This document shows, in pieces, positions 1-8,143 of a DNA stretch of 64,000 nt. The notes under the pieces are model-generated. The model saw only the letters and a list, made by a program, of their open reading frames with translations, made no database searches and was not told the origin of the DNA. The stretch is from Leeuwenhoekiella polynyae. GTDB taxonomy: Bacteria > Bacteroidota > Bacteroidia > Flavobacteriales > Flavobacteriaceae. The position numbers and the translations under genes were made by a program. Each line of letters begins with the position of its first letter. Positions within the stretch are counted from its first letter, which is position 1. The stretch is from NCBI RefSeq assembly GCF_004104075.1, contig NZ_QOVK01000003.1:288272-352271 (forward strand), written 5' to 3'.

Positions 1-195
1 GCCTCCTTTTCCGCTTGAGAAATCTTTCCAAATCTGTTTTACCGGGGAAACCATAAAGCTGGGCGAGCGCTCATCTGTAAACGGACTCAAGCCTTTAAAG
101 TTAGAGCCTGATTTTTTTAACTGCACAAAATCTCCAATAACCTCCTCTACCCGAGCGGTTTCAAAAACATTATCTATAGTGGTTTTAGAGATCAA
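1..195 (-). CDS. dnaG: DNA primase DnaG, N-terminal fragment (runs off the window)
   Basis: The first 65 codons of a gene that continues beyond base 1. The reading frame starts at a TTG (193-195) and gives an N-terminus with VFETARVEEVIGDFVQLKKS followed by SPFTDERSPSF and WKDFSSGKGG, which is the CHC2 zinc-binding domain of bacterial primase. DnaG makes the RNA primers for replication. The zinc ligands of the classical motif (CPFH and CFGCG in E. coli) are replaced here by SPFT and DFSSG, so the zinc site is lost; from memory, this is usual for Flavobacteriia. No ATG is available near the conserved start, which supports TTG. The rest of the protein (TOPRIM and helicase-binding domains) is outside the window. 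Confidence 0.9.
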   Translation of the reverse strand, partial: MISKTTIDNVFETARVEEVIGDFVQLKKSGSNFKGLSPFTDERSPSFMVSPVKQIWKDFSSGKGG

Positions 196-247
196 ATTAG
201 TGCTGTTTGCTAAATATTAAAAAAGAATGCTTGCAAATTTACTACAA

Positions 248-280
248 TAAAAAAACCTGCACGAGATTAAGCGTGCAGGT
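248..280 (-). terminator. Intrinsic terminator after the 343-aa barrel gene
   Basis: A 9-bp stem (255-263 with 272-280) with an 8-nt loop is followed, on the minus strand, by a T run complementary to the A run at 249-255. It lies 33 bases past the stop of the sigma-factor operon and before dnaG. Confidence 0.8.
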
Positions 281-312
281 CTTACATTTATGGTTAGCAT
301 ATGCTACCCGCA

Positions 313-1344
313 TTAATCCATATCAAAACGCAAGCCTACAGAAATGTTGCGTTGCTCTACGGGATTGTTTTTAAAGATGGTATTCAAATCATATTTCACA
401 TAAAGTGCAGTATCGCCAAAAGCTACATAACCACTCACACCATAAATGAAATTATTAGTATTAAAATTCTGTTTGAATTTATCCTTACGATCATCGCCAT
501 TTTCTTCATATTTCAGTTTTTGAATAGTCAATAAATTGAAGCCGGCATAACCACCCAATCCTATTTTAAACTGATTTCTTGTTGAGTATCTAAAATAGTT
601 GTCACCGGTATGTTTTGTTGAAGGACCAAATTCAAAATGAACAGGAAAAACCAAATGGTCCATTCTAAATTTTGATTTATCCAAATTCAACGGAAACGTT
701 TCTAGAACCGTCTGATCGCCCTGCTCAACCAAGTATTGGTTATCATCTAATTTTAACCCATTAAATTGAAAACTGAATCCATACTTCAATCGAAGAAAGT
801 TAGAGTTTGTAAACACGCGGGTTTTCCAGGCCAGACCCAATTCAAAAAAGCGGCTGCCTCCTATTTTATAAGGTGAATCGTTAAGAGACTGTCCCTCAAT
901 TAAAGCATTATTAAAACCTATAGCCAACACGATATCTGAAGTTGTGCGGCGATCGTAAACCACTTCTCTTTTATCACTTCCCAAACTCAGCTTTTCATCA
1001 CCTATAAAAATTCCAAAAAAAGAATCATCTTCAAAATCTTCATTACGCTCCAGAAGATCTATTTTGCTTTCTAAAATAGCCAATTTATCTTCTATATTTC
1101 TGGCGTGCTTTTTTGCAGCTTCTTTCTTTAAAACCGAAGCCTCTTCTGCAGTTAACTCCCCATTTTCTTGGCGCTTATTAATCGCTATAACCTCAATTTT
1201 TAATGCTTCTTTCTCGTCAAGAATTACCTGTTCTTTCTGGGCTTGTAATTCTAAAACAGTCTCTTGTTTTTTAGTGGTTTGAGCACTGATTTTTGCAGGT
1301 AATAAACTGATACCTGCAATTAATAATAGTAGTAACGTTCTCAT
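313..1344 (-). CDS. Secreted coiled-coil plus beta-barrel outer membrane protein
   Basis: A 343-residue protein of unknown specific function. Residues 1-22 are a signal peptide ending SAQ. Residues about 25-105 are highly charged (Glu/Lys-rich heptads) and look like a coiled coil. The remainder alternates polar and aromatic residues and ends with a typical beta-barrel strand (ISVGLRFDMD), so a porin-like outer membrane barrel is likely. It is the last gene of a three-gene operon behind an ECF sigma factor and a single-pass membrane protein, which suggests an envelope-stress or surface-sensing circuit. The periplasmic coiled coil might contact the anti-sigma protein; this is inference. Confidence 0.75.
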   Translation of the reverse strand: MRTLLLLLIAGISLLPAKISAQTTKKQETVLELQAQKEQVILDEKEALKIEVIAINKRQENGELTAEEASVLKKEAAKKHARNIEDKLAILESKIDLLERNEDFEDDSFFGIFIGDEKLSLGSDKREVVYDRRTTSDIVLAIGFNNALIEGQSLNDSPYKIGGSRFFELGLAWKTRVFTNSNFLRLKYGFSFQFNGLKLDDNQYLVEQGDQTVLETFPLNLDKSKFRMDHLVFPVHFEFGPSTKHTGDNYFRYSTRNQFKIGLGGYAGFNLLTIQKLKYEENGDDRKDKFKQNFNTNNFIYGVSGYVAFGDTALYVKYDLNTIFKNNPVEQRNISVGLRFDMD

Positions 1345-1427
1345 AATTTTTGATTTAGTTTCAGGATATCGCTCTCCCCCCTGATGGCAGAGAGCAGTTT
1401 CCCAAAGATTGATGAATGAATGTTTAT

Positions 1428-2168
1428 TTAATTATTGCGTGAAGCAACAGCTTCTCTAGCTTTTAGAAAGCCTTCTTTAAGCGCTTCAAAAACGCGGTCT
1501 CTAAAAGAGGGGTCCAGCTCTTCTTCAACCTCATACAGCAATGCTTCTGCACTTACTGCATTGCGCTCTTTATCAAATACTTTTTCTGAAATTATATCGC
1601 GCTGTGCATCACGCAACAGCTTATCTATTTCTGCGTCAGAATAGGCGGCACCAGCATTTTGTTGCTCTTGTACTTTTGCGATGATCGCATCTACTTCTGC
1701 ATCTATTTTTTGTTGTACAGGAGCCTCTAAAGCTTCTTTTTCCGGTGAAGTTTCCGTGATAACAAGCGCTTCTTTTTGCTTAGCAGAAAGTTCAACTTTT
1801 GGATTGCTTTCGTTTTCGGCTGGTTTTTCTTGAACACGTACTACTTCTTCTCTAACCAACTCCTTATCAATAAGCTTATTTTGTTTCTGCTCTACCGGAA
1901 GATCTGTTTCAATTTTAATCTCTTCAACCGGTACTTCAACAACCTGAGGGTTCTGGTTTTGATCGACGCCGAAAAAGAATTTTCCGCTTAAAATCAGTAA
2001 CCCTATAAAACTCGCTGCAAGCAATAACCAGCCGTAGTTCTTTTTACTTTTCCGCTTTGCGGAAGTATCCAGATCTTGCTCTATGCGTTCCCAGGCACCA
2101 GCCGATGGTTTGATCTCCCGCTGCTCCAGCCGTTCGCGCATATTCTCTTCAAATTTTATCGGCGCCAT
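1428..2168 (-). CDS. Putative anti-sigma factor, single-pass membrane protein
   Basis: A 246-residue protein. About 45 cytoplasmic residues (MREREQR-type charged helix) precede one membrane helix (GWLLLAASFIGLLILSGKFF, about 46-65). A Pro/Glu/Lys-rich periplasmic linker and a charged helical C-terminus follow. It has no recognisable zinc anti-sigma (ZAS) motif. The start overlaps the end of the sigma factor gene by 20 bp, so the two are probably translationally coupled. Position after an ECF sigma and the topology make an anti-sigma role likely; FecR-type domains are absent. The function is inferred from context. Confidence 0.65.
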   Translation of the reverse strand: MAPIKFEENMRERLEQREIKPSAGAWERIEQDLDTSAKRKSKKNYGWLLLAASFIGLLILSGKFFFGVDQNQNPQVVEVPVEEIKIETDLPVEQKQNKLIDKELVREEVVRVQEKPAENESNPKVELSAKQKEALVITETSPEKEALEAPVQQKIDAEVDAIIAKVQEQQNAGAAYSDAEIDKLLRDAQRDIISEKVFDKERNAVSAEALLYEVEEELDPSFRDRVFEALKEGFLKAREAVASRNN

Positions 2169-2718
2169 ACTTATACGTATTTAATTCACTTAATTTCTGT
2201 TGAAGTAACTTTCTGGCTTTAAACAGTTGGCTTTTTGATGTACTCTCTGCGATTTCTAGCATTTTAGCAATTTCCTGATGTTTGTATCCTTCTATCGCAT
2301 ACATCACAAAGACTGCTCTATATCCTTCTGGCAATTGATCTATTAAAAGTTGAATGTGCTCAACTTCCAGATTGCTATCCTGCGGATTGTAAGCAGGATC
2401 ATCACCCTGATTATCATAATCTGTGAAAATCATTTTTTGCTCTTTACGCAAATAGGAGATAGATTCATTAACCATTATGCGGCGTACCCAACCTTCAAAA
2501 CTACCTTCGTCTCTAAAGCGATCCAGATTTTTAAATACTTTTAAAAACCCATTGCACATCGCTTCTTCGGCTTGCATGATATCTTTTAAATATCTTCTGC
2601 AAACACTTAACATTTTAGGTGAATGTAATTCATACAATCTTCGCTGCGCTTCCCGGTCTCCCTTTGCCGCCTTTTTAATAAGCTGTTTTTCGTTATTGAA
2701 GAATGTAATGACTTTCAC
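2149..2718 (-). CDS. ECF-type RNA polymerase sigma-70 factor
   Basis: 189 residues, normal for ECF sigmas. Region 2 lies at about residues 26-70 (RRLYELHSPKMLSVCRRYL, then NGFLKVFKNLDRF). Region 4 lies at about 127-176, with the helix-turn-helix YKHQEIAKMLEIAESTSKSQ. Region 1 and 3 are absent, as expected. It directs RNA polymerase to a small regulon, commonly including its own operon. The start is a GTG at 2716-2718. It is the first gene of an operon with a membrane protein (overlap 20 bp) and an outer membrane barrel. The 207-bp upstream region should hold its promoter; I could not pick a convincing one by eye. Confidence 0.92.
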   Translation of the reverse strand: MKVITFFNNEKQLIKKAAKGDREAQRRLYELHSPKMLSVCRRYLKDIMQAEEAMCNGFLKVFKNLDRFRDEGSFEGWVRRIMVNESISYLRKEQKMIFTDYDNQGDDPAYNPQDSNLEVEHIQLLIDQLPEGYRAVFVMYAIEGYKHQEIAKMLEIAESTSKSQLFKARKLLQQKLSELNTYKYGADKI

Positions 2719-2925
2719 AAAACCTGTTTTACAAAGTTGCTTTAATCTGATTTATTGTTTCCTGTTTTCAATCAAATTGAATTCGCTTTAAAACAAAAAA
2801 TTAAATCAAACTGTTTTAAAAACTCACTTCATATATAAAGACGCAGCATTTTTTAAAATGGTTGCCTGGAAGAAAAATATTTTTTGAACTAAATTTTAGT
2901 TTGCTGTATTTCAGAATCTTAAAAT

Positions 2926-3903
2926 TTATTTTTTTCGCTCAATCACATAATTCACCATCAAGACTAAAGCATCTTTATACTTAGATTCTGGGTATTTTTT
3001 GAGTAATTGAAGTGCTTCTTGCTGAAGTGCTTTCATTTTAGACACGGCATAATCCAACCCACCCGATTGCTTTACGTAATCGATTACTTCGTTTACACGC
3101 TTTTTGTCTTTATTGTGATTCTTAACCGAATTGATGAGCCACTTTCTCTGTTTGTCATTGCTGTTATTCACCGCGTAGATAAGCGGTAAAGTCATTTTTT
3201 GCTCTTTAATATCAATCCCGGTAGGCTTGCCAATTTTTTGAGAGCCGTAGTCAAAAAGATCGTCTTTAATTTGAAAAGCAAGACCTATAAGTTCACCAAA
3301 TTTACGCATCGTCTCGATATCTTTCTTACCGGCATGCACCGCACAAGCACCCATAGCACAGCAAGCCGCAATAAGGGTTGCTGTTTTCTGCCGAATGATT
3401 TCAAAGTAAATTTCTTCGGTGATGTCAAGGTTTCTAGCTTTTTCAATTTGCAATAATTCCCCCTCACTCATTTCTCGCACAGCTACAGAAATTATCTGAA
3501 GCAAATCAAAATCTTCATTATCTATAGAAAGTAAAAGACCTTTAGACAATAAAAAATCACCTACGAGAACGGCGATTTTATTTTTCCAAAGTGCATTAAG
3601 ACTAAAGAATCCACGCCTGCGGTAACTGTCGTCTACCACATCATCATGAACCAAAGTAGCGGTATGTATCAACTCAATTACAGATGCTCCTCTATAGGTA
3701 CGGTCATTGAGGCGCTCATCTCCAAGCATTTTTGCAACGAGAAAGACAAACATCGGCCGCATCTGTTTCCCCTTGCGGTTCACAATATAATGCGTGATAC
3801 GATTGAGAAGCGGAACTTTAGATTTCATTGAAAGCGAAAACTTCTGCTCAAAGAGTTCCATCTCGTGAGCAATAGGCTGCTTAATTTGTTCGGCTACTTT
3901 CAA
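2926..3903 (-). CDS. Polyprenyl diphosphate synthase
   Basis: 325-residue all-trans polyprenyl synthetase that elongates FPP/GPP with isopentenyl diphosphate, most likely making the menaquinone side chain. The first Asp-rich motif is DDVVDD at 87-92 followed by an Arg-rich stretch; the second is DDLFD at 214-218; the IPP-binding GKQMRP is at 45-50. Length fits the IspB/HepT type. The start is TTG (3901-3903), the only start that preserves the usual N-terminus. No operon partner is close: 102 bp separate it from rlmN upstream. Chain length cannot be read from the sequence with certainty. Confidence 0.92.
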   Translation of the reverse strand: MKVAEQIKQPIAHEMELFEQKFSLSMKSKVPLLNRITHYIVNRKGKQMRPMFVFLVAKMLGDERLNDRTYRGASVIELIHTATLVHDDVVDDSYRRRGFFSLNALWKNKIAVLVGDFLLSKGLLLSIDNEDFDLLQIISVAVREMSEGELLQIEKARNLDITEEIYFEIIRQKTATLIAACCAMGACAVHAGKKDIETMRKFGELIGLAFQIKDDLFDYGSQKIGKPTGIDIKEQKMTLPLIYAVNNSNDKQRKWLINSVKNHNKDKKRVNEVIDYVKQSGGLDYAVSKMKALQQEALQLLKKYPESKYKDALVLMVNYVIERKK

Positions 3904-4005
3904 TTATTTATTGTTATTGCTATTATTATTTTTATTACAATTACCAGGTGCCGTATTTCTATATATTCTAGTTTAGAATCAAAATTCCTTTAAAAAAAAA
4001 CTTAC

Positions 4006-5049
4006 TTAAGCTTCCTTATTAGCTAACTGGCCGCAGGCGGCATCAATATCTTTTCCGCGAGAGCGACGCACGGTAACAGTAATACCACGATCTTCAAGCT
4101 TGGCTACATATCTGTTTATTGCCTCAGGGTCTGCCTGCTGAAACTGACCATCATCAATAGGATTGTATTCGATCAAATTCACCTTACTGGGTACCGCCAG
4201 ACAAAAATCTATTAAGGCTTCGATATCTTTATCCTGATCATTTATACCTCGCCACACCACATATTCGTAGGTTATGCGCTTTTTAGTTTTGACATACCAA
4301 TACTGCAATGCATCTTTCAATTCTTGAAGCGGCATCTGCTCATTAAACGGCATAATATCGGTACGCACATCATCTAGAGCTGAGTGTAAAGAAACCGCCA
4401 GATTGAATTTAACCTCATCATCTGCCATTTTCTTTATGATCTTGGGAACACCAGAAGTTGAAACCGTAATGCGCTTAGGAGACATCCCTAAACCATCAGG
4501 AGCGGTGATTTTTTCAATAGATTTAACTACATTATTGTAATTCATCAACGGCTCTCCCATTCCCATAAAAACGATATTAGAAAGCGGTCTGTTGTGATAC
4601 AATCGACTTTGCTGATCTATCGCCACAACCTGATCAAAAATCTCATCAGGATTGAGATTACGCATGCGCTTTAAACGAGCAGTAGCACAAAATTTACAAT
4701 TTAGACTACACCCTACCTGTGAAGAAACACAAGCTGTAGTTCTTGAAGAAGTCGGGATCAGAACAGATTCTACGGTAAGACCATCATGCAATTTCACTGC
4801 ATTTTTAATTGTACCGTCATTACTACGCTGCATCTGATCAACCTTAATGTGATTGATCACAAAATGCTCATCCAGAAAGCTTCGGGTTTCTTTAGAGAGA
4901 TTAGTCATGTCTTCAAAAGCGTGTGCGCCTTTACTCCATAACCACTCATAAACCTGGTTTCCTCGAAAAGCTTTTTCACCTTGAGCGACAAAGTAATCCC
5001 GTAACTCATCACGCGTAAGTGCCCGTATGTCTTTTTTAGTTTTTATCAC
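4006..5049 (-). CDS. rlmN: 23S rRNA (adenine-2503-C2)-methyltransferase RlmN
   Basis: 347-residue radical SAM enzyme that methylates C2 of A2503 in 23S rRNA and A37 of some tRNAs. The radical SAM cluster motif CSLNCKFC has cysteines at 114, 118 and 121. The second, mechanism-specific cysteine near the C-terminus is C339 in DIDAACGQL, matching the Cys that carries the methyl transfer in RlmN. MGMGEPLMN and SVSLHSA are typical family blocks. The start is a GTG (5047-5049). A terminator separates it from queA upstream. Confidence 0.96.
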   Translation of the reverse strand: MIKTKKDIRALTRDELRDYFVAQGEKAFRGNQVYEWLWSKGAHAFEDMTNLSKETRSFLDEHFVINHIKVDQMQRSNDGTIKNAVKLHDGLTVESVLIPTSSRTTACVSSQVGCSLNCKFCATARLKRMRNLNPDEIFDQVVAIDQQSRLYHNRPLSNIVFMGMGEPLMNYNNVVKSIEKITAPDGLGMSPKRITVSTSGVPKIIKKMADDEVKFNLAVSLHSALDDVRTDIMPFNEQMPLQELKDALQYWYVKTKKRITYEYVVWRGINDQDKDIEALIDFCLAVPSKVNLIEYNPIDDGQFQQADPEAINRYVAKLEDRGITVTVRRSRGKDIDAACGQLANKEA

Positions 5050-5108
5050 GGTGCAAAGATACCAATTAGCAGCGTGTTAGCTATAACAGGTTTCCTAACT
5101 TTTAAGCA

Positions 5109-5145
5109 TAAAAAATCCCCGGTAAAATTACCGAGGATTTTTTAT
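5109..5145 (-). terminator. Terminator after queA
   Basis: An inverted repeat (AAAAATCC.CGGTAA with TTACCG.GGATTTTT) of about 15 bp with a tiny loop, flanked by A and T runs on both sides. It lies 19 bases past the queA stop and just upstream of rlmN, so it ends queA transcription on the minus strand. Confidence 0.8.
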
Positions 5146-5163
5146 AAGAATAGCTCTTTTAGA

Positions 5164-6213
5164 TTAGATAATCAACATCGCATCACCGTAGCTGTAGAAT
5201 TTATATTTCTCTTTCACTGCTTCTTCATATGCTTCTTTCATAAAATCGTGACCCGCAAAAGCAGACACCATCATCATCAAGGTTGACTTAGGCGTATGAA
5301 AGTTTGTTATCATACAATTTGCAATACTAAAATCATAAGGAGGGAAAATAAACTTATTAGTCCATCCACTGAATTCATTAAGTGTATGATTAGAACTTAC
5401 CGAGCTTTCCAGTGCACGCATTACCGTAGTACCTACTGCACAAATTCTTCGGTTTTCTTTAATCGCATTGTTTATAGTAGCAGTTGCAGGAGCGTGAATA
5501 TACGCCTCTTCACTGTCCATTTTATGCTTAGATAGGTCTTCTACCTCAACCGGGCTAAAAGTTCCCAAACCAACGTGAAGCGTTACTTCAGCAAAATTAA
5601 GACCTTTAATTTCCAGACGTTTTAGCAAATGCTTACTAAAGTGTAAACCTGCAGTAGGAGCAGCAACTGCACCTTCTTCTTTTGCAAAAATCGTTTGGTA
5701 ACGCTCTGCATCTTCTGGTTCAACTTCTCTTTTGATGTATTTAGGAAGTGGTGTCTCACCTAGTTCTGTTAATTTATTTCTAAACTCCTGATACGAACCG
5801 TCGTAAAGAAAACGTAAGGTTCTACCACGAGATGTTGTGTTATCTATAACCTCAGCTACCAGACTCTCATCGTCACCAAAATACAACTTGTTACCAATAC
5901 GTATTTTACGGGCCGGGTCTACAAGAACATCCCAAAGACGCGTTTCTGAATTTAATTCTCTTAATAAGAAAACTTCAATACGTGCTCCGGTTTTTTCTTT
6001 ATTACCATAAAGACGCGCCGGAAAAACCTTAGTGTTATTCAACACCATCACATCATCTGCATCAAAATAATCAATAAGATCTTTAAATAGCTTGTGCTCG
6101 ATGGTTTGGGTTTTGCGGTTAAGAACCATCAATCTGGCTTCATCCCGATTTTCTGCAGGGTATTCAGCAAGAAGCTCTTTTGGCAAATCAAAGTTAAATT
6201 GTGAAAGTTTCAT
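5164..6213 (-). CDS. queA: S-adenosylmethionine:tRNA ribosyltransferase-isomerase QueA
   Basis: About 350 residues. Converts preQ1 at tRNA position 34 into epoxyqueuosine using the ribosyl part of SAM. Family blocks are clear: [20 protein letters not shown] near the start, [66 protein letters not shown] use the ATG at 6213 (MKLSQF) because the family begins there; an ATG two codons upstream (6219) is also in frame. Upstream is a 259-bp gap to aroA with no visible gene. No queuosine partner genes are nearby. Confidence 0.95.
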   Translation of the reverse strand: MKLSQFNFDLPKELLAEYPAENRDEARLMVLNRKTQTIEHKLFKDLIDYFDADDVMVLNNTKVFPARLYGNKEKTGARIEVFLLRELNSETRLWDVLVDPARKIRIGNKLYFGDDESLVAEVIDNTTSRGRTLRFLYDGSYQEFRNKLTELGETPLPKYIKREVEPEDAERYQTIFAKEEGAVAAPTAGLHFSKHLLKRLEIKGLNFAEVTLHVGLGTFSPVEVEDLSKHKMDSEEAYIHAPATATINNAIKENRRICAVGTTVMRALESSVSSNHTLNEFSGWTNKFIFPPYDFSIANCMITNFHTPKSTLMMMVSAFAGHDFMKEAYEEAVKEKYKFYSYGDAMLII

Positions 6214-6478
6214 TCCCATGGGACGTCTGTTTTTAGGTATTTAAAATAGCGTGCAAATATACAACCTCAGGGTAGGGGTTGTCAAGTAAAACAGCGTTTA
6301 ATTTATAAAGCCGCTTCCACACTAAGAAACGGAAGGTTTAATAGGCCAATAACCGAACATTTTAGCTCAATCCCACCTATTGCAAATTGATTAAAGAACC
6401 GAATAGCAAGCACAAAAGATTTTTTTACCTTTCAGCACAAGTAGAGGAAAAATTGAACCCTTGGCTATCGCCCTGCGA

Positions 6479-7702
6479 TTAAACCTCTTTGATCTTAAAT
6501 CCCAGGGCTTTAAAATCACTCCAGAAATCAGGATATGATTTGTTTACCACTTCTGCATCTTCAAAAAGAATAGGTGCTCGCAAAGCGAAAGGTGCAAAAG
6601 CCATTGCCATGCGGTGGTCTTGATACGTTTTTATGGTGACTTCAGACTGAAAATTAGTCACTCCTTCCAAATGAAGACTTTTATCGGTTACTGAAATATT
6701 TGCTCCAAGTTTAGACAACTCTGCTTTTAAAGCTTCTAAACGATCTGTCTCTTTAATTTTTAAGGTATGTAAGCCGGTCAAATCACAAGCAATCCCCATC
6801 CCGTAACACGTAACCGCAATAGTCTGTGCAATATCCGGACTGTTTGCTAGATCAAACGCTACGCGTTGTGGTTTTGGTTTATTTTCTTTCTCAAGTAAAA
6901 CTGCATTTTCTAAGAACGTGGTTTTAACTCCAAGCTTGGTGTATAATTCTGCCAATACGGAATCACCTTGCAAGCTGTTTTCTTTATAGCTTGATATCTT
7001 CAGCTTTGCAGTATCACATAGCGCAGCAAGACTGTAAAAATAAGAAGCACTACTCCAGTCTGACTCTACCGTCATTTCTGAAACTGTACTCTTTCCGGCA
7101 GGAGCAATTTTTATCAATTGACCTTCAAAGCTACTTTCGATCTCCAATTGCGTTAATAACGAACGTGTCATTTCGATATAAGGCACGGAAGTAATCTGAC
7201 CCAAAAGTTTAATTTCTAAACCATTAGGCATAGAGGCTCCCACCATCATCAACGCAGAAATATATTGACTACTCACATTAGCGGCCAGCGATACTTTATT
7301 TTTCTCTAGTTTTTTTCCTTTAATGTGAAGCGGAGCATAACCTTCGTTTTTTAGATACGTGATGTCAGCTCCCAGATCGCGTAAGGCGTCAACCAGTAAT
7401 TTTATAGGACGTTCCTGCATGCGCGAGCTTCCTGTGAGTATGGTTTCACGACCTTCAAAAGCTGCAAAATACGCAGTTAAAAAGCGCATTGCTGTACCGG
7501 CGTGATGTATATCTACTGTTTTCTCTTTTGAGGCTAGTGCTTTTTGCATCACCTCGCTATCATGACTGTTAGATAGGTTTTTTATTTTAAAATTTCCAAA
7601 AAGTGCCTGAAGCAATAATAATCTATTGCTTTCACTTTTTGAACCGGTAATCTTTATATCACCAGAAAGTTTGGGTTCTTTTTGTTCTAATCGTAGTATC
7701 AA
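6479..7702 (-). CDS. aroA: 3-phosphoshikimate 1-carboxyvinyltransferase (EPSP synthase)
   Basis: 407 residues. Sixth step of the shikimate pathway: shikimate-3-phosphate plus PEP to EPSP. The N-terminal GSKSESNR (20-27) binds phosphate. HAGTAMR at 67-73 replaces the classical GNSGTTMR loop. NSPDIAQT carries the catalytic Asp, and ETDRLEAL and DHRMAMAF are at the C-terminal active site. The start is TTG (7700-7702). It is 25 bp downstream of the MazG-like gene, so they may be co-transcribed. The divergent glycine/alanine loop is typical of many Bacteroidota enzymes. Confidence 0.93.
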   Translation of the reverse strand: MILRLEQKEPKLSGDIKITGSKSESNRLLLLQALFGNFKIKNLSNSHDSEVMQKALASKEKTVDIHHAGTAMRFLTAYFAAFEGRETILTGSSRMQERPIKLLVDALRDLGADITYLKNEGYAPLHIKGKKLEKNKVSLAANVSSQYISALMMVGASMPNGLEIKLLGQITSVPYIEMTRSLLTQLEIESSFEGQLIKIAPAGKSTVSEMTVESDWSSASYFYSLAALCDTAKLKISSYKENSLQGDSVLAELYTKLGVKTTFLENAVLLEKENKPKPQRVAFDLANSPDIAQTIAVTCYGMGIACDLTGLHTLKIKETDRLEALKAELSKLGANISVTDKSLHLEGVTNFQSEVTIKTYQDHRMAMAFAPFALRAPILFEDAEVVNKSYPDFWSDFKALGFKIKEV

Positions 7703-7727
7703 AATAGTAGCTTATAGGTAGAAACCG

Positions 7728-8054
7728 TTATTGAAGTTTTTTGTTATTGTGGTGCCGATCGTGATCACGCTTAGTCTTTAAATCTAGCTTTTTATCAAAA
7801 GCCTCCTGAAGGTCGATTCCGGTTTGGTTGGCAAGGCATAAAACTACAAACAGTACATCTGCCAATTCCTCGCCAAGATCTTTGTTTTTATCGCTTTCTT
7901 TTTCGCTTTGCTCTCCATATCGGCGCGCAATAATACGGGCAACTTCACCTACTTCTTCGGTGAGTTGTGCCATATTGGTTAGTTCGTTAAAATAGCGAAC
8001 GCCGTGTTCTTTTATCCAATGATCCACAGCTTGCTGCGCATTATCAATTTTCAT
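7728..8054 (-). CDS. MazG-like nucleotide pyrophosphohydrolase
   Basis: 108-residue single MazG-type domain that hydrolyses nucleoside triphosphates to monophosphates and pyrophosphate, cleaning up non-canonical nucleotides. The magnesium-binding ExxE...ExxD pattern is seen as EEVGE (33-37) and EELAD (62-66). The ATG start fits. It lies 25 bp upstream of aroA on the same strand and 89 bp from the DUF3857 genes. Substrate specificity is unknown. Confidence 0.85.
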   Translation of the reverse strand: MKIDNAQQAVDHWIKEHGVRYFNELTNMAQLTEEVGEVARIIARRYGEQSEKESDKNKDLGEELADVLFVVLCLANQTGIDLQEAFDKKLDLKTKRDHDRHHNNKKLQ

Positions 8055-8143
8055 AAACCTTAATCTTTGCTAAAGTGCTAAATTAAGGTAAAGCAGAAAA
8101 TCTAAGTCGTGATTATGCTAAAAAAGGAAAGCTGTCTTTAAAA

